5,454 nt of DNA from Anaerolineae bacterium (GTDB taxonomy: Bacteria; Chloroflexota; Anaerolineae; Aggregatilineales; UBA3940). The notes below the pieces were generated by a model that worked only from the letters and a program-made list of their open reading frames with translations, was not told the DNA's origin and ran no database searches. The stretch covers positions 1 through 5,454 of the forward strand of contig JAFGNO010000047.1 of assembly GCA_016926985.1 (NCBI GenBank), written 5' to 3'. Position numbers and translations under genes: made by a program. This document shows positions 1 to 5,397 of the stretch, one piece after another; the stretch's first letter is position 1; every line of letters begins with the position of its first letter.

Positions 1-69
1 ACCCCTGCTGAAGTCTATTTCCAGAAAGGAGCAGAATCCACCTTAAACCCCGCGATTTTTCTGTCTTGA
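1..69 (+). CDS. IS3-family transposase OrfB, C-terminal end (partial, enters from left edge)
   Basis: The plus strand is open from base 1 to a TGA at 67-69 and reads TPAEVYFQKG followed by about a dozen residues. The TPAEVYF string matches the extreme C-terminus of the integrase-core (DDE) transposase OrfB of IS3-family elements, where a 'LGYxTPAEVYF'-like segment lies shortly before the stop. The protein would catalyse cut-and-paste or copy-out of its own IS. Only 22 codons are present, and the catalytic residues lie outside the window. Two things support the call besides the motif: the stop is followed within about 17 bp by an IS3-like terminal sequence, and the neighbouring tnpA loses its homology exactly there. 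The family is inferred from a short motif, and a related rve-type IS family is possible. Confidence 0.72.
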   Translation, partial: TPAEVYFQKGAESTLNPAIFLS

Positions 70-86
70 CAACGGGGGTCACTATA
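60..86. repeat. Terminal end of the IS (probable terminal inverted repeat)
   Basis: Read inward on the minus strand from 86 this is TATAGTGACCCCCGTTGTCA. It resembles the TGxxxTGACCCCC ends of the IS150-like branch of the IS3 family. It begins close after the OrfB stop codon, as expected for a right end. The exact terminus could be 81 (ending in CA) or 86. Position 86 fits tnpA better: the broken codon then begins with C after GAC GAC, which would give the D-D-Q expected in TnpA. The partner repeat is outside the window, so pairing cannot be shown. Confidence 0.55.
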
Positions 87-1062
87 GGTCGTCCGGATAC
101 TTCTTACGAATGCGCCCCCGATTAGCGGAGTGTAGGTGGGCACGCAGAGCATTGATTTTCTCCCCTTTATTGAGCTGGGCGGCGATCCGGCGGCGATAAG
201 CTTCACTCTGAAAATAACGCAAGATGAAAATGGTTTTGACCAACCGACCGTACTCCTGCAGCGCACGAGTGAGAATATGCTGGCGGGGAAATGCCTGTAG
301 TTTGCGGATGATTAACGACGCCGTGGTCCACTTCAGTTTTAATGAGGCAGCCAACCGCAGCATGTCATCCCAATGCTGGTGGATGAGGTCAAGATTGAGC
401 TTGCGGGTGATGATAGGTTGGAGATAACGATAGCTCAGGGTGGGATCGATGCAGTAGAGATTGGCATCGCTGATATCTTTCAAGCGAGGGGCAAACTGGA
501 TGCCCAGCAGATCAAACAAAGCAAATATCAGATCGGTATAACCTGCGGTATCGGTCGTGTGCTCTTTGATATCCACAACAACATCATTATCAAGAATCTT
601 GTCGAGGGTATAAGTTGATTCGCGATGGGTGGGTGGCGTAACCATGGTCCCATACTGCCAATACTGGTTGGAAGTCCAGGTCAGGAAGGTCAACCCACGC
701 CCAAAGCCAAAGTAACGGGGCAGCGGGGTAGCATTCTGGGTGCGAACGGCCACCACAAAACGCTGTCCATCGGAGGAGGAGAAGCGGCCATCACCCCAAT
801 AATGACTGAGCGGTTGGCGGTATTGAAAATGGATCATTTCATTGGTGCCGCTATGCAGCGTTTCTTCGCGGACATACCAGTTGTTATACCAGATCATCTG
901 CCGGAAGATAGGTCCACCACATCGACCATCTGATTGAAATCGATATTGCGGGCTTGAGCCAACAGCAGGCATACAGATGGCGGTCGAGCTGCTCGATACG
1001 GGAGGTGCTGCCAGCGGCATGTTCAAAGTGGTCGGAGAAGTGGACCCACCGATCCACTTCAT
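82..1062 (-). pseudogene. tnpA: tnpA segment 3: DDE catalytic domain, cut short by the IS
   Basis: The genuine part starts at about 903 (RQMIWYNNWYVREETL); the first 53 codons of this open frame are an accidental extension over the two frameshifted stretches. It holds the catalytic core: SSSDGQRF, PRYFGFGRGLTF, EHTTDTAGYTDLIFALFDLL, TRALQEYGRLVKT and QLNKGE, with all three acidic residues. It ends at KKYPDDL plus TAG at the IS junction. Intact homologues continue for about 80 more residues, through a C-terminal segment usually ending near 'INPYGKYxFD'. That part should lie on the far side of the IS, left of the window. Confidence 0.9.
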
Positions 1063-2224
1063 GAAGTAGTTCTGCCAGTTGCAAGTGAGGCATCAAAGCC
1101 TGGATTTGATCTGACAGGGGCGAATCGACCGGCACAGCATCGAAAGGCGTCAGAATGATGCGGCCATCTTCGATACGCAGCGCGTCATCATCCGGCAGTT
1201 GGTTATCGAGTTCCTGATAGGCCGTTTCTAACTGATCTTGAAGATGCCGCAGCCGCTCGTGACTGTCAGCCTGAATAGGAACTAACTCGAGGAACACCGC
1301 TCGACGTTCGGGCCACTGCTCCTGGGGAATCAAATAGGCTTCCAGGTTGGTATAGCGGCGGCTGTGCTCGACCCAGACCTGACCAGAACGTAAGGCATTG
1401 CGGAGTTCCCACATCACACACAGATCATACGAACGGCGATTGACCCTGCCATCGCGATTAATCACCCGCGACCGCCAGGTGGCCGGCACAAAAGCAGTCG
1501 GCGCATCTTCAAGGTATTTGGGAAGTTTACCGCCGGTCGCATTTAGATCATGTAAGATTTGCAAGGCCTCTAACAAGGGTTCTGGGGATTGGTGGGGATG
1601 AAAGGTGAGGGTCTCGATCAAAGTGGGAAAGAACTGGCGCAGGTAAGTATAGCGATTACTGAAAAAATGCAGCGCATCAAGTTTACCCTGCTGAGCGGCA
1701 ATATCATCCAGCAGTTGTTCAAGCTGAGGGCGGGGAACGATCTCAAATATCCGGGGCCGGACAGCCGCATCGGACAGCTCATTGTCCAGGATGATATGAG
1801 CGATATGCCCGAAATACTCAAGCTGCTGCTGCAAAGATTCACTGAGTCGCAGGCGATAATCGCGCAGGTCACGCCGCGCATCTCGATCGGTTTGCGAGAT
1901 ACGGTGATCATACAGATCCAGAACTTCATCCGTCAAGCGCTGACAGGTATCGGCCAGGAAAGCCATCAGCAGCGGATACCGTTGTTGCGGGGATTTTCGC
2001 TGTAGGGCCTGATTACTGGAACGGCGGGCCAACTGAGCAAGCTGCTGAACCCGAGCTGGCGGCAATCGGTTGATATTCCAGTCGTCAATAAGCCACTCGG
2101 ACACGAATTGCAGTTTGGCCAAAGCATCCAGGATATCCTCAGCGTTGTAGCCGCGAGCCGGACGACTTAACCAACTCCAGGGTGTGGTTCCCTGAGGCAA
2201 ACGCGGTTGCAGCAGTTGATCCAA
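884..2224 (-). pseudogene. tnpA: tnpA segment 2: central region, same frame as segment 1
   Basis: The frame is continuous with segment 1 through the amber codon. The only start that opens it separately is TTG at 2224 (residue 194 of the restored protein), and I see no persuasive reason to think that start is used. It carries the helical central region, including the WELRNALRSGQVWVE and EVDRWVHFSDHFEH blocks that recur in Tn3 transposases. True homology ends at LDRHLYAC, near 965. The remaining residues to the TAA at 884 are out-of-frame noise. Restoring one base (TGC TG to TGC CTG) continues the protein as LLAQARNIDFNQMVDVVDLS in the third frame, as far as about 903. Confidence 0.88.
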
Positions 2225-2263
2225 CGCTGAGCGAAGCTGGTCATCTAGAGCATCCTCCAGCGT

Positions 2264-2803
2264 CTAGTAAGTCAGTTCAACCGCTCGCTGGCGGGCCGTT
2301 ACCACCAGCCGTTCAATGGTCGTAATCCCCGGTCGCGCCAACCGTTGTAGGTAAAGACGCTCACTGGCCTGCTGCAGAAGGATGGATGGGTGATCATTCT
2401 CAAGAGCGCGTTGGCTCAACCACTCCAGCAGTGCATCCAGGTCAGTCTGCTCCATCCGGCGAAAGCCCAGATAGTTCATCAACCACAGCTGATGCTCACA
2501 GCGCGTTTGCGCCCGCCGACCATAGCCGGCCAGTGCCTGCGGGTCACATCCAATTTGCTGTGCGACATAAGCAATCGCACTGGCGGGGGCAGTCTGAACC
2601 TCTGATGGGAAATAGCCCAGATAGCGCAGCCCGCACACCAGCAGGGCAAAACCCAGACGCTGTGTGTCGGTGCGAATCCGCATGACCTGTTCCAGATCAG
2701 CCGGCGTCAACAAGAAGTATGCGATCAGGTCGCTTTCTTCGATGGCTGCCGGAAAGTGGCTAAGCCGTTCGCGATCCTGTGTGGTGAGAAAGCGGCGTGG
2801 CAT
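2264..2803 (-). pseudogene. tnpA: tnpA segment 1: N-terminal domain up to the amber codon (179 aa)
   Basis: This is the first readable piece. It starts MPRRFLTTQDRERLSHFP and contains the LGFALLVCGLRYLGYFPSE block typical of the DUF4158 N-terminal domain, which takes part in recognising the transposon ends. It stops at TAG (2264-2266). The next codons in the same frame read TLEDALDDQLRSALDQLL, which is ordinary TnpA sequence, so the stop lies inside the gene. A single C-to-T change from CAG (Gln) would explain it. Translated alone, this piece could bind DNA but could not catalyse transposition. Confidence 0.88.
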
Positions 2804-2812
2804 AGTATTTGG

Positions 2813-2816
2813 CCTT
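2813..2816 (-). promoter_or_regulatory. Ribosome-binding site of tnpA
   Basis: AAGG on the minus strand, nine bases before ATG 2803. It overlaps the tnpI stop codon (TAAGG), so ribosomes finishing tnpI would stop on the tnpA start region. This suggests translational coupling and supports 2803 as the tnpA start. Confidence 0.5.
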
Positions 2817-3324
2817 AGAAGTCTTCCACATATGAAGCCGCTACCTCTTCAGGTGGGTTGGTGTAACGCTGGATGTAACGCTGGGAGCGGTGGCCTAACC
2901 GGCGTTCCAGTTCGTAGCTGTCCGCGCCGGTGGTCTGGGCCAACTGGAAGGCAAAGGTATGGCGAAGATCGTGGGGGCGAAGTGGTGACAGGTGCCGTGC
3001 TTCATCCTCAATCTCGGCATCGTGCCAGCGGCCAATGCGGTCGAGAATATGGTTGATGGAACGGGGAGCCAGACGACCATCCGGACGCCGCGAGGCCACT
3101 TCGATGCCAGTCAGAAACAGCGGGATTTCCTCCGTTATGTCGGGTACATCTCGTGGATGTTCCTTCTCCAGATAATCGGCCAGAGCCTGTCGTGCATCGA
3201 GCGATAAGAAGACGTCTCGCTGTGTTTTCCCTTTGCCCTGGACATCGTTGATCCGTGCCCGCCGGGCCTGGCGTAATTCATCAGATGTGTGTGGGTTGAG
3301 CTGCGACACATCCAGGTTAACCAT
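2815..3324 (-). pseudogene. tnpI: tnpI segment 2: catalytic domain with HxxR, His and Tyr
   Basis: This 3' piece begins MVNLDVSQLNP. In intact relatives the text runs 'LRREELVNLDxxQL', so the piece joins segment 1 directly once a base is restored after GAAGAA. The ATG at 3324 is an accident of the deletion, which forms A-TG from the last A of GAA; no ribosome site precedes it. It contains GKGKTQRDVFLSL, LRPHDLRHTFAFQLAQ, LGHRSQ and QRYTNPPEEV, so lysine, HxxR, histidine and tyrosine are all present. It ends ASYVEDF with TAA at 2815-2817, and that stop overlaps the tnpA ribosome-binding site. Confidence 0.85.
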
Positions 3325-3869
3325 TCTTCCCGACGCAGCCCGGTTGATAGCAGAACAAAAACGATAGCCCGGTCACGCCAGGGGCGGGCATTGGTACGCA
3401 GCGGTGGTTCTTCGTCCGTGCGTACCCAGTGTCTGCCCTTAAGCCGATAGTAGGGCAGCAGGCGGTCGCACAGATTTTTCAGCGATTGGATTTGACCTTC
3501 ACTGAGCGTGCGAGGTTCCAGCGGCGGGAGGGCCATTTCACCAATGCCCTTGGTGGGGTCACCCATGGCGAACAGATCAGCATTCTGGGTATGCACCCAA
3601 CTGAAGAAACCGGACAGGGAAGCCAGGTGATTGTTGATGGTCGCAGGTGCGAAACCTTCATTGTCGAGAGCTTGCTGCCAGGCCAGTACATCACGCTTAA
3701 CACAGGAATTGATGCGTTCCTGTCCATAACAATCCTGGAAAAAGGCCTGGAAGCGATCCAGGTGCAGGTTGATTTTTTGAGCGACCGCTTCGGAACGAAC
3801 GCCAATCACGGCCATTTGCAGGTAGTACATCATCCATGACTGGAGACTGTCGGTGGGGTGCTGGGACAT
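3135..3869 (-). pseudogene. tnpI: tnpI segment 1: core-binding domain and first catalytic Arg
   Basis: This is the 5' piece, starting MSQHPTDSLQSWMMYY. Homology runs to STGLRREE (codons 175-182, ending at 3324). After that the frame reads WLTWMCRSST and continues as nonsense to 3135, overlapping the true 3' half. On its own it would make a DNA-binding domain with the first catalytic arginine but no nucleophile. Such a fragment could still occupy the recombination site. Confidence 0.82.
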
Positions 3870-3876
3870 CTGATCA

Positions 3877-3881
3877 CCTTT
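3877..3881 (-). promoter_or_regulatory. Ribosome-binding site of tnpI
   Basis: AAAGG on the minus strand, seven bases upstream of ATG 3869, is a good Shine-Dalgarno match and sets this start. It sits directly beside the direct copy of the recombinase-site motif (3883-3896), so recombinase bound there would lie next to the translation start region of its own gene. Confidence 0.6.
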
Positions 3882-3903
3882 CGTGAAGCATTTTGGTCAG
3901 GAT

Positions 3904-3923
3904 AATTGTACCCAATTGACCCC
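3904..3923. repeat. Tandem 10-bp repeat overlapping the candidate promoter
   Basis: AATTGTACCC (3904-3913) is followed at once by AATTGACCCC (3914-3923), with 8 of 10 bases identical. The period is about one helical turn, so both copies face the same side of the DNA. The first copy covers the candidate -10 box. It may be a regulator site, or it may be chance. Confidence 0.35.
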
Positions 3924-3933
3924 ATTTTGCCGT
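3905..3933 (-). promoter_or_regulatory. Candidate sigma70-type promoter of tnpI-tnpA
   Basis: TACAAT (3905-3910, minus strand) is a 5/6 match to a -10 box. Seventeen bases upstream is ACGGCA (3928-3933), a poor 3/6 -35. Transcription would start near 3897 and leave a leader of about 28 nt. The promoter lies inside the candidate recombination site, so recombinase binding could repress it, as is known for resolvases that regulate themselves. The -35 is weak, so this is tentative. Confidence 0.35.
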
Positions 3934-3990
3934 GATTCGAGCAGGTTTGCTTCACAGGAGAGACATTCTGTGAAGTATTTTTGCGCGCGT

Positions 3991-4028
3991 TTTCAACCTG
4001 ATGCTATTGAAAGACCGTGTGGGCTACC
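3991..4028 (-). repeat. Possible outer terminal repeat of the Tn3-family element (weak)
   Basis: In Tn4430-like elements the 38-bp terminal repeat lies just outside the IRS, which places it here. Read inward on the minus strand, 38 bp from 4028 start GGTAGCCCACACGG. This shares only the GGTA and a C-rich start with known Tn3 ends and lacks the usual GGGG. The partner end is lost from the window, so no pairing can be tested. The change to A+T-rich sequence at about 4030 is the main support. Confidence 0.18.
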
Positions 4029-4059
4029 TTAAAACCAGATTTAATATTTGTAGAGTAAA

Positions 4060-5292
4060 TTAAGGCAACCAACTTGCCATGGTGACATAGAGAGTTCTGC
4101 CTCCTACAGTCAGTTCAATGGGGGTAACAGTACCTGTGTTTAAGTCAAAAACGAATAGTTCTCCTGTTGCGAACAAAAGTTGATTTGTCGACTTTGAGAA
4201 TGATGGAGGATTGTAAACACTAAGCCCATTGAGGTAATCTGTAATATCAGTATCCAGCAAAATAACACCGGTCAAATCTTGCATAACAATATGCTGTCCC
4301 GACCCTTGATTTGTAGTTACGACATCTATTGCTATTAGCGTGGAATTATTAGGTCCCGATGTATAGACAAAGCGTTCACTATCCAACCATGGTAGTTCAG
4401 TCATGGTGTCGTGGTTGCAGATGGAGGTCGTGGAATCACATTCAATTCCAAGTTTGTATCCACGGAACAAGCGAGCAGGAGAACCAAAGCCTGCACCTAA
4501 CACCAACTCATTCGATTCAGGCAACCATAATAAATTATAGAACATAACCAACTGATCGGAAGCCAACTCGGAACTTACCAACACAGTGGATTCTATGCCT
4601 GACTCAAGATGCCGGACGATGATCGCGTCATCACCGGATTGAATCTGAGTGATATACGCTATGTAGGCCTGATCACTCCCCCAGGTTACCGACATAGCTC
4701 CTCCGTAAGTAAATTCTGATAACTCAAATATTGCTGTATTAAGATCGACTAAATATAAACGCCCCGGTTGAGAGCGATCAAAAGTATCTGCTTTTAACGC
4801 AATTCTGTCTCCTCCAGGTGAAACACTTAAACCTGTCACTACGCCTACTTCGTGTTGGATGATCTCATATGATACTATAATAAATGGTTGGGCAGAAAAG
4901 CAATAGATATACAATATATCTGAGGCTGAGTCGTCAGTATGACCCAACACAGCCATCCGCTGAGATGGACAGTCTATGGTGTTGAAATCTCCAGTAACGA
5001 CTAAGGTCCCGACTATCTCTGTTTGATCTGAAGTTGTTACCTCTAAAGTCTCTATTGGAGTTTCAATTGTCTCAGTCTGGCCTGGCGGTGTTGCCTCCAA
5101 TGCCTCTATTGGAGTTTCAGTTATCTCCGTCTGACTTGGAGCCTCAGCCTCCTTTGTTTCTGTTGAAACTTGCTGACTAGATATACGAGTTGGCGCCGCC
5201 CCTTCAATTCCATTCTTAAAACTACACGATGAGAATATTAAGGAACTAATAACACATATGGATGTGCAGAGCAAAAGGTGTGTTTTTGGCAT
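4060..5292 (-). CDS. Lipoprotein with repeat linker and probable beta-propeller domain (410 aa)
   Basis: No specific function is recognised. Residues 1-23 look like a lipoprotein signal: a Lys near the start, a hydrophobic stretch, then LIFSSC with the lipidated Cys at 23. The Phe at -3 is less usual but tolerated. Residues 24-100 are a polar Thr/Glu/Pro linker with an 18-residue tandem repeat starting at Gln54, Gln72 and Gln90. From about 105 to the end there are repeated beta-strand units such as GLSVSPGGDRIALKA, GRLYLVDLNTA, LLWLPESNELVLGAG and ELFVFDLNTGTV. These resemble TolB/WD40-like propeller blades, as in secreted proteins that bind partners or glycans. The product is predicted on the outer face of the membrane. 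ATG 5292 is the only plausible start after an in-frame TGA at 5362-5364, but its ribosome site is poor. The gene is richer in A+T than the transposon. It is host or passenger; I cannot tell which. Confidence 0.8.
   Translation of the reverse strand: MPKTHLLLCTSICVISSLIFSSCSFKNGIEGAAPTRISSQQVSTETKEAEAPSQTEITETPIEALEATPPGQTETIETPIETLEVTTSDQTEIVGTLVVTGDFNTIDCPSQRMAVLGHTDDSASDILYIYCFSAQPFIIVSYEIIQHEVGVVTGLSVSPGGDRIALKADTFDRSQPGRLYLVDLNTAIFELSEFTYGGAMSVTWGSDQAYIAYITQIQSGDDAIIVRHLESGIESTVLVSSELASDQLVMFYNLLWLPESNELVLGAGFGSPARLFRGYKLGIECDSTTSICNHDTMTELPWLDSERFVYTSGPNNSTLIAIDVVTTNQGSGQHIVMQDLTGVILLDTDITDYLNGLSVYNPPSFSKSTNQLLFATGELFVFDLNTGTVTPIELTVGGRTLYVTMASWLP
5026..5133 (-). repeat. 54-bp tandem repeat inside the lipoprotein linker
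   Basis: There are two full units, 5080-5133 and 5026-5079, and a degenerate partial third begins below 5026. The units share the exact 16-mer CTCTATTGGAGTTTCA (plus-strand reading, 5104-5119 and 5050-5065). Each encodes 18 residues of the form QTExxETPIExLExT. The period is a multiple of three, so gain or loss of a unit would keep the frame and only change linker length. Confidence 0.85.
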
Positions 5293-5306
5293 AATAAATT
5301 GCTCAT

Positions 5307-5351
5307 TTAACCAATTGAAGCTTTTCTGAAAAGGGTTATTGTATTTTTCAT
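5307..5351 (-). CDS. Possible 14-aa leader peptide upstream of the lipoprotein gene
   Basis: ATG 5351 opens MKNTITLFRKASIG and then TAA at 5307-5309. It has a better ribosome-binding site than the lipoprotein gene: GAGG at 5360-5363, eight bases before the ATG, with AGGAG just upstream (5365-5369). The stop lies 14 bases before the lipoprotein ATG, close enough for translational coupling. The composition is basic-hydrophobic, with no run of one amino acid that would point to attenuation. It is very short and may be chance. Confidence 0.3.
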   Translation of the reverse strand: MKNTITLFRKASIG

Positions 5352-5371
5352 GATTATTACCTCACTCCTGA

Positions 5372-5397
5372 CGGGTGGCGGCTTCAGCCGCCACCCG
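5372..5397. terminator. Strong GC-rich hairpin (11-bp perfect stem, TTCA loop)
   Basis: CGGGTGGCGGC (5372-5382) pairs perfectly with GCCGCCACCCG (5387-5397) around the four-base loop TTCA. There is no T-tract on either strand, so it is not a textbook intrinsic terminator. It could be a terminator without a U-tract for a minus-strand gene entering from the right, an mRNA-stabilising hairpin, or a dispersed REP-like palindrome. It lies just upstream of the ribosome site of the 14-codon ORF. Confidence 0.55.

Larger units (their letters stand above)
1..86 (+). mobile_element. IS3-family insertion sequence, right end only
   Basis: This unit joins the OrfB C-terminus (1-69) to the probable terminal repeat (60-86). 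The IS points rightward and lies in the 3' part of tnpA, which is transcribed the opposite way. Most of the IS, its other terminal repeat and any short target duplication lie to the left of the window. The junction with tnpA at about 82-87 creates the TAG that now ends the transposase frame. Confidence 0.6.
82..2803 (-). pseudogene. tnpA: Tn3-family transposase TnpA, broken by an amber codon, two frameshifts and an IS
   Basis: TnpA binds the 38-bp-type terminal repeats and catalyses replicative transposition, forming cointegrates. With its frame restored the gene encodes about 908 residues, against roughly 985-1000 in the family. The N-terminus is a DUF4158-type domain (from MPRRFLTTQ), followed by the long helical middle region (EVDRWVHFSDHF) and the DDE catalytic domain. 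The lesions are TAG at 2264-2266, one lost base near 963-970, one lost base near 901-905, and loss of about 80 C-terminal codons after KKYPDD at the IS junction. The triad is intact: Asp in SSSDGQ (769-771), Asp in EHTTDT (550-552) and Glu in QLNKGE (160-162). The spacings of 73 and 130 residues nearly match those I recall for Tn4430 TnpA (D679, D751, E881). The start is ATG 2803, with AAGG at 2813-2816. Confidence 0.92.
2815..3869 (-). pseudogene. tnpI: Tyrosine recombinase (TnpI-type cointegrate resolvase) with one frameshift
   Basis: This site-specific recombinase would resolve TnpA cointegrates at the upstream repeat cluster. With one base restored near 3324 it encodes about 351 residues. 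An N-terminal SAM-like core-binding domain (residues 10-100, with ATINNHLASLSGFFSWV) precedes a phage-integrase catalytic domain. All active-site residues are visible: Arg in STGLRREE (about 179), Lys in GKGKTQR (about 215), HDLRH (His 300, Arg 303), LGHRS (His 327) and the nucleophile Tyr in QRYTNP (336). It is longer than Tn4430 TnpI, which I recall as about 284 aa. ATG 3869 is preceded by AAAGG seven bases upstream. The stop lies 11 bp before tnpA, so the two are probably co-transcribed. The name rests on context; by domain alone it is an XerC/D-like integrase. Confidence 0.85.
3883..3983. other. Candidate internal recombination site (IRS) for the tyrosine recombinase
   Basis: Three copies of a GTGAAG-cored motif lie upstream of tnpI. 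Two form an inverted pair: CTTCACAG (3950-3957) and CTGTGAAG (3968-3975), perfect over 8 bp with a 10-bp spacer; this would be the strand-exchange core. The third copy is in the orientation of the right arm: GTGAAGCATTTT at 3883-3894, against GTGAAGTATTTT at 3970-3981. An inverted core plus nearby direct accessory copies is how the Tn4430 IRS is built (IR1-IR2 with DR1-DR2). A second direct copy is not clear; GTGATTCGAG at 3932 is a weak possibility. The assignment rests on arrangement and position, not on sequence identity to a known site. Confidence 0.55.
87..4028 (-). mobile_element. Tn3-family transposon remnant, TnpI/IRS type (Tn4430-like)
   Basis: The element contains a recombination site, a tyrosine recombinase gene and tnpA, in that order and all on the minus strand. 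This is the architecture of Tn4430-like members of the Tn3 family, which resolve cointegrates with a tyrosine recombinase (TnpI) rather than a serine resolvase. Both genes carry inactivating lesions and the tnpA end is interrupted by an IS, so the copy is not autonomous as sequenced. The left limit is the IS junction, not a true transposon end. The right limit of about 4028 is a guess from where the composition changes and from the usual closeness of the IRS to the terminal repeat. No accessory cargo is seen between the genes. Confidence 0.7.

Noticed and set aside
66..88. TTGACA (66-71) followed by TATAGG (83-88) as a promoter
   Set aside because: The spacing is only 11 bp, and the bases are explained by the IS terminus and the tnpA junction.
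15..266. 83-codon minus-strand frame at the left edge
   Set aside because: It runs out of frame across the end of tnpA and the IS junction and matches neither.
625..933. Plus-strand open frames opposite tnpA (also 224-427, 373-618, 1398-1601, 1589-2005, 2386-2685, 2664-3056) and minus-strand 1618-1929
   Set aside because: They are antisense or out-of-frame shadows of clear TnpA or recombinase homology and have no recognisable domains.
896..970. Programmed frameshifting in tnpA or tnpI
   Set aside because: No slippery heptamer with a downstream structure is seen at these sites, and Tn3 transposases and TnpI recombinases are single-frame genes in the family.
3429..3839. 136-codon plus-strand frame opposite tnpI (and 2930-3207 plus, 3479-3805 minus, 2895-3080 minus)
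   Set aside because: The recombinase reading explains the DNA fully; these frames show no family features.
75..3923. GGGGTCA at 75-81 and its reverse complement at 3917-3923 as the terminal repeats of the Tn3 element
   Set aside because: Only about 10 of the first 24 positions match. The left copy belongs to the IS3-like end, and the right copy would put the recombination site outside the transposon.
40..4033. ACCTTAAA direct repeat at 40-47 and 4026-4033
   Set aside because: Eight bases is within chance for the regions compared, and the left copy lies inside the OrfB coding end.
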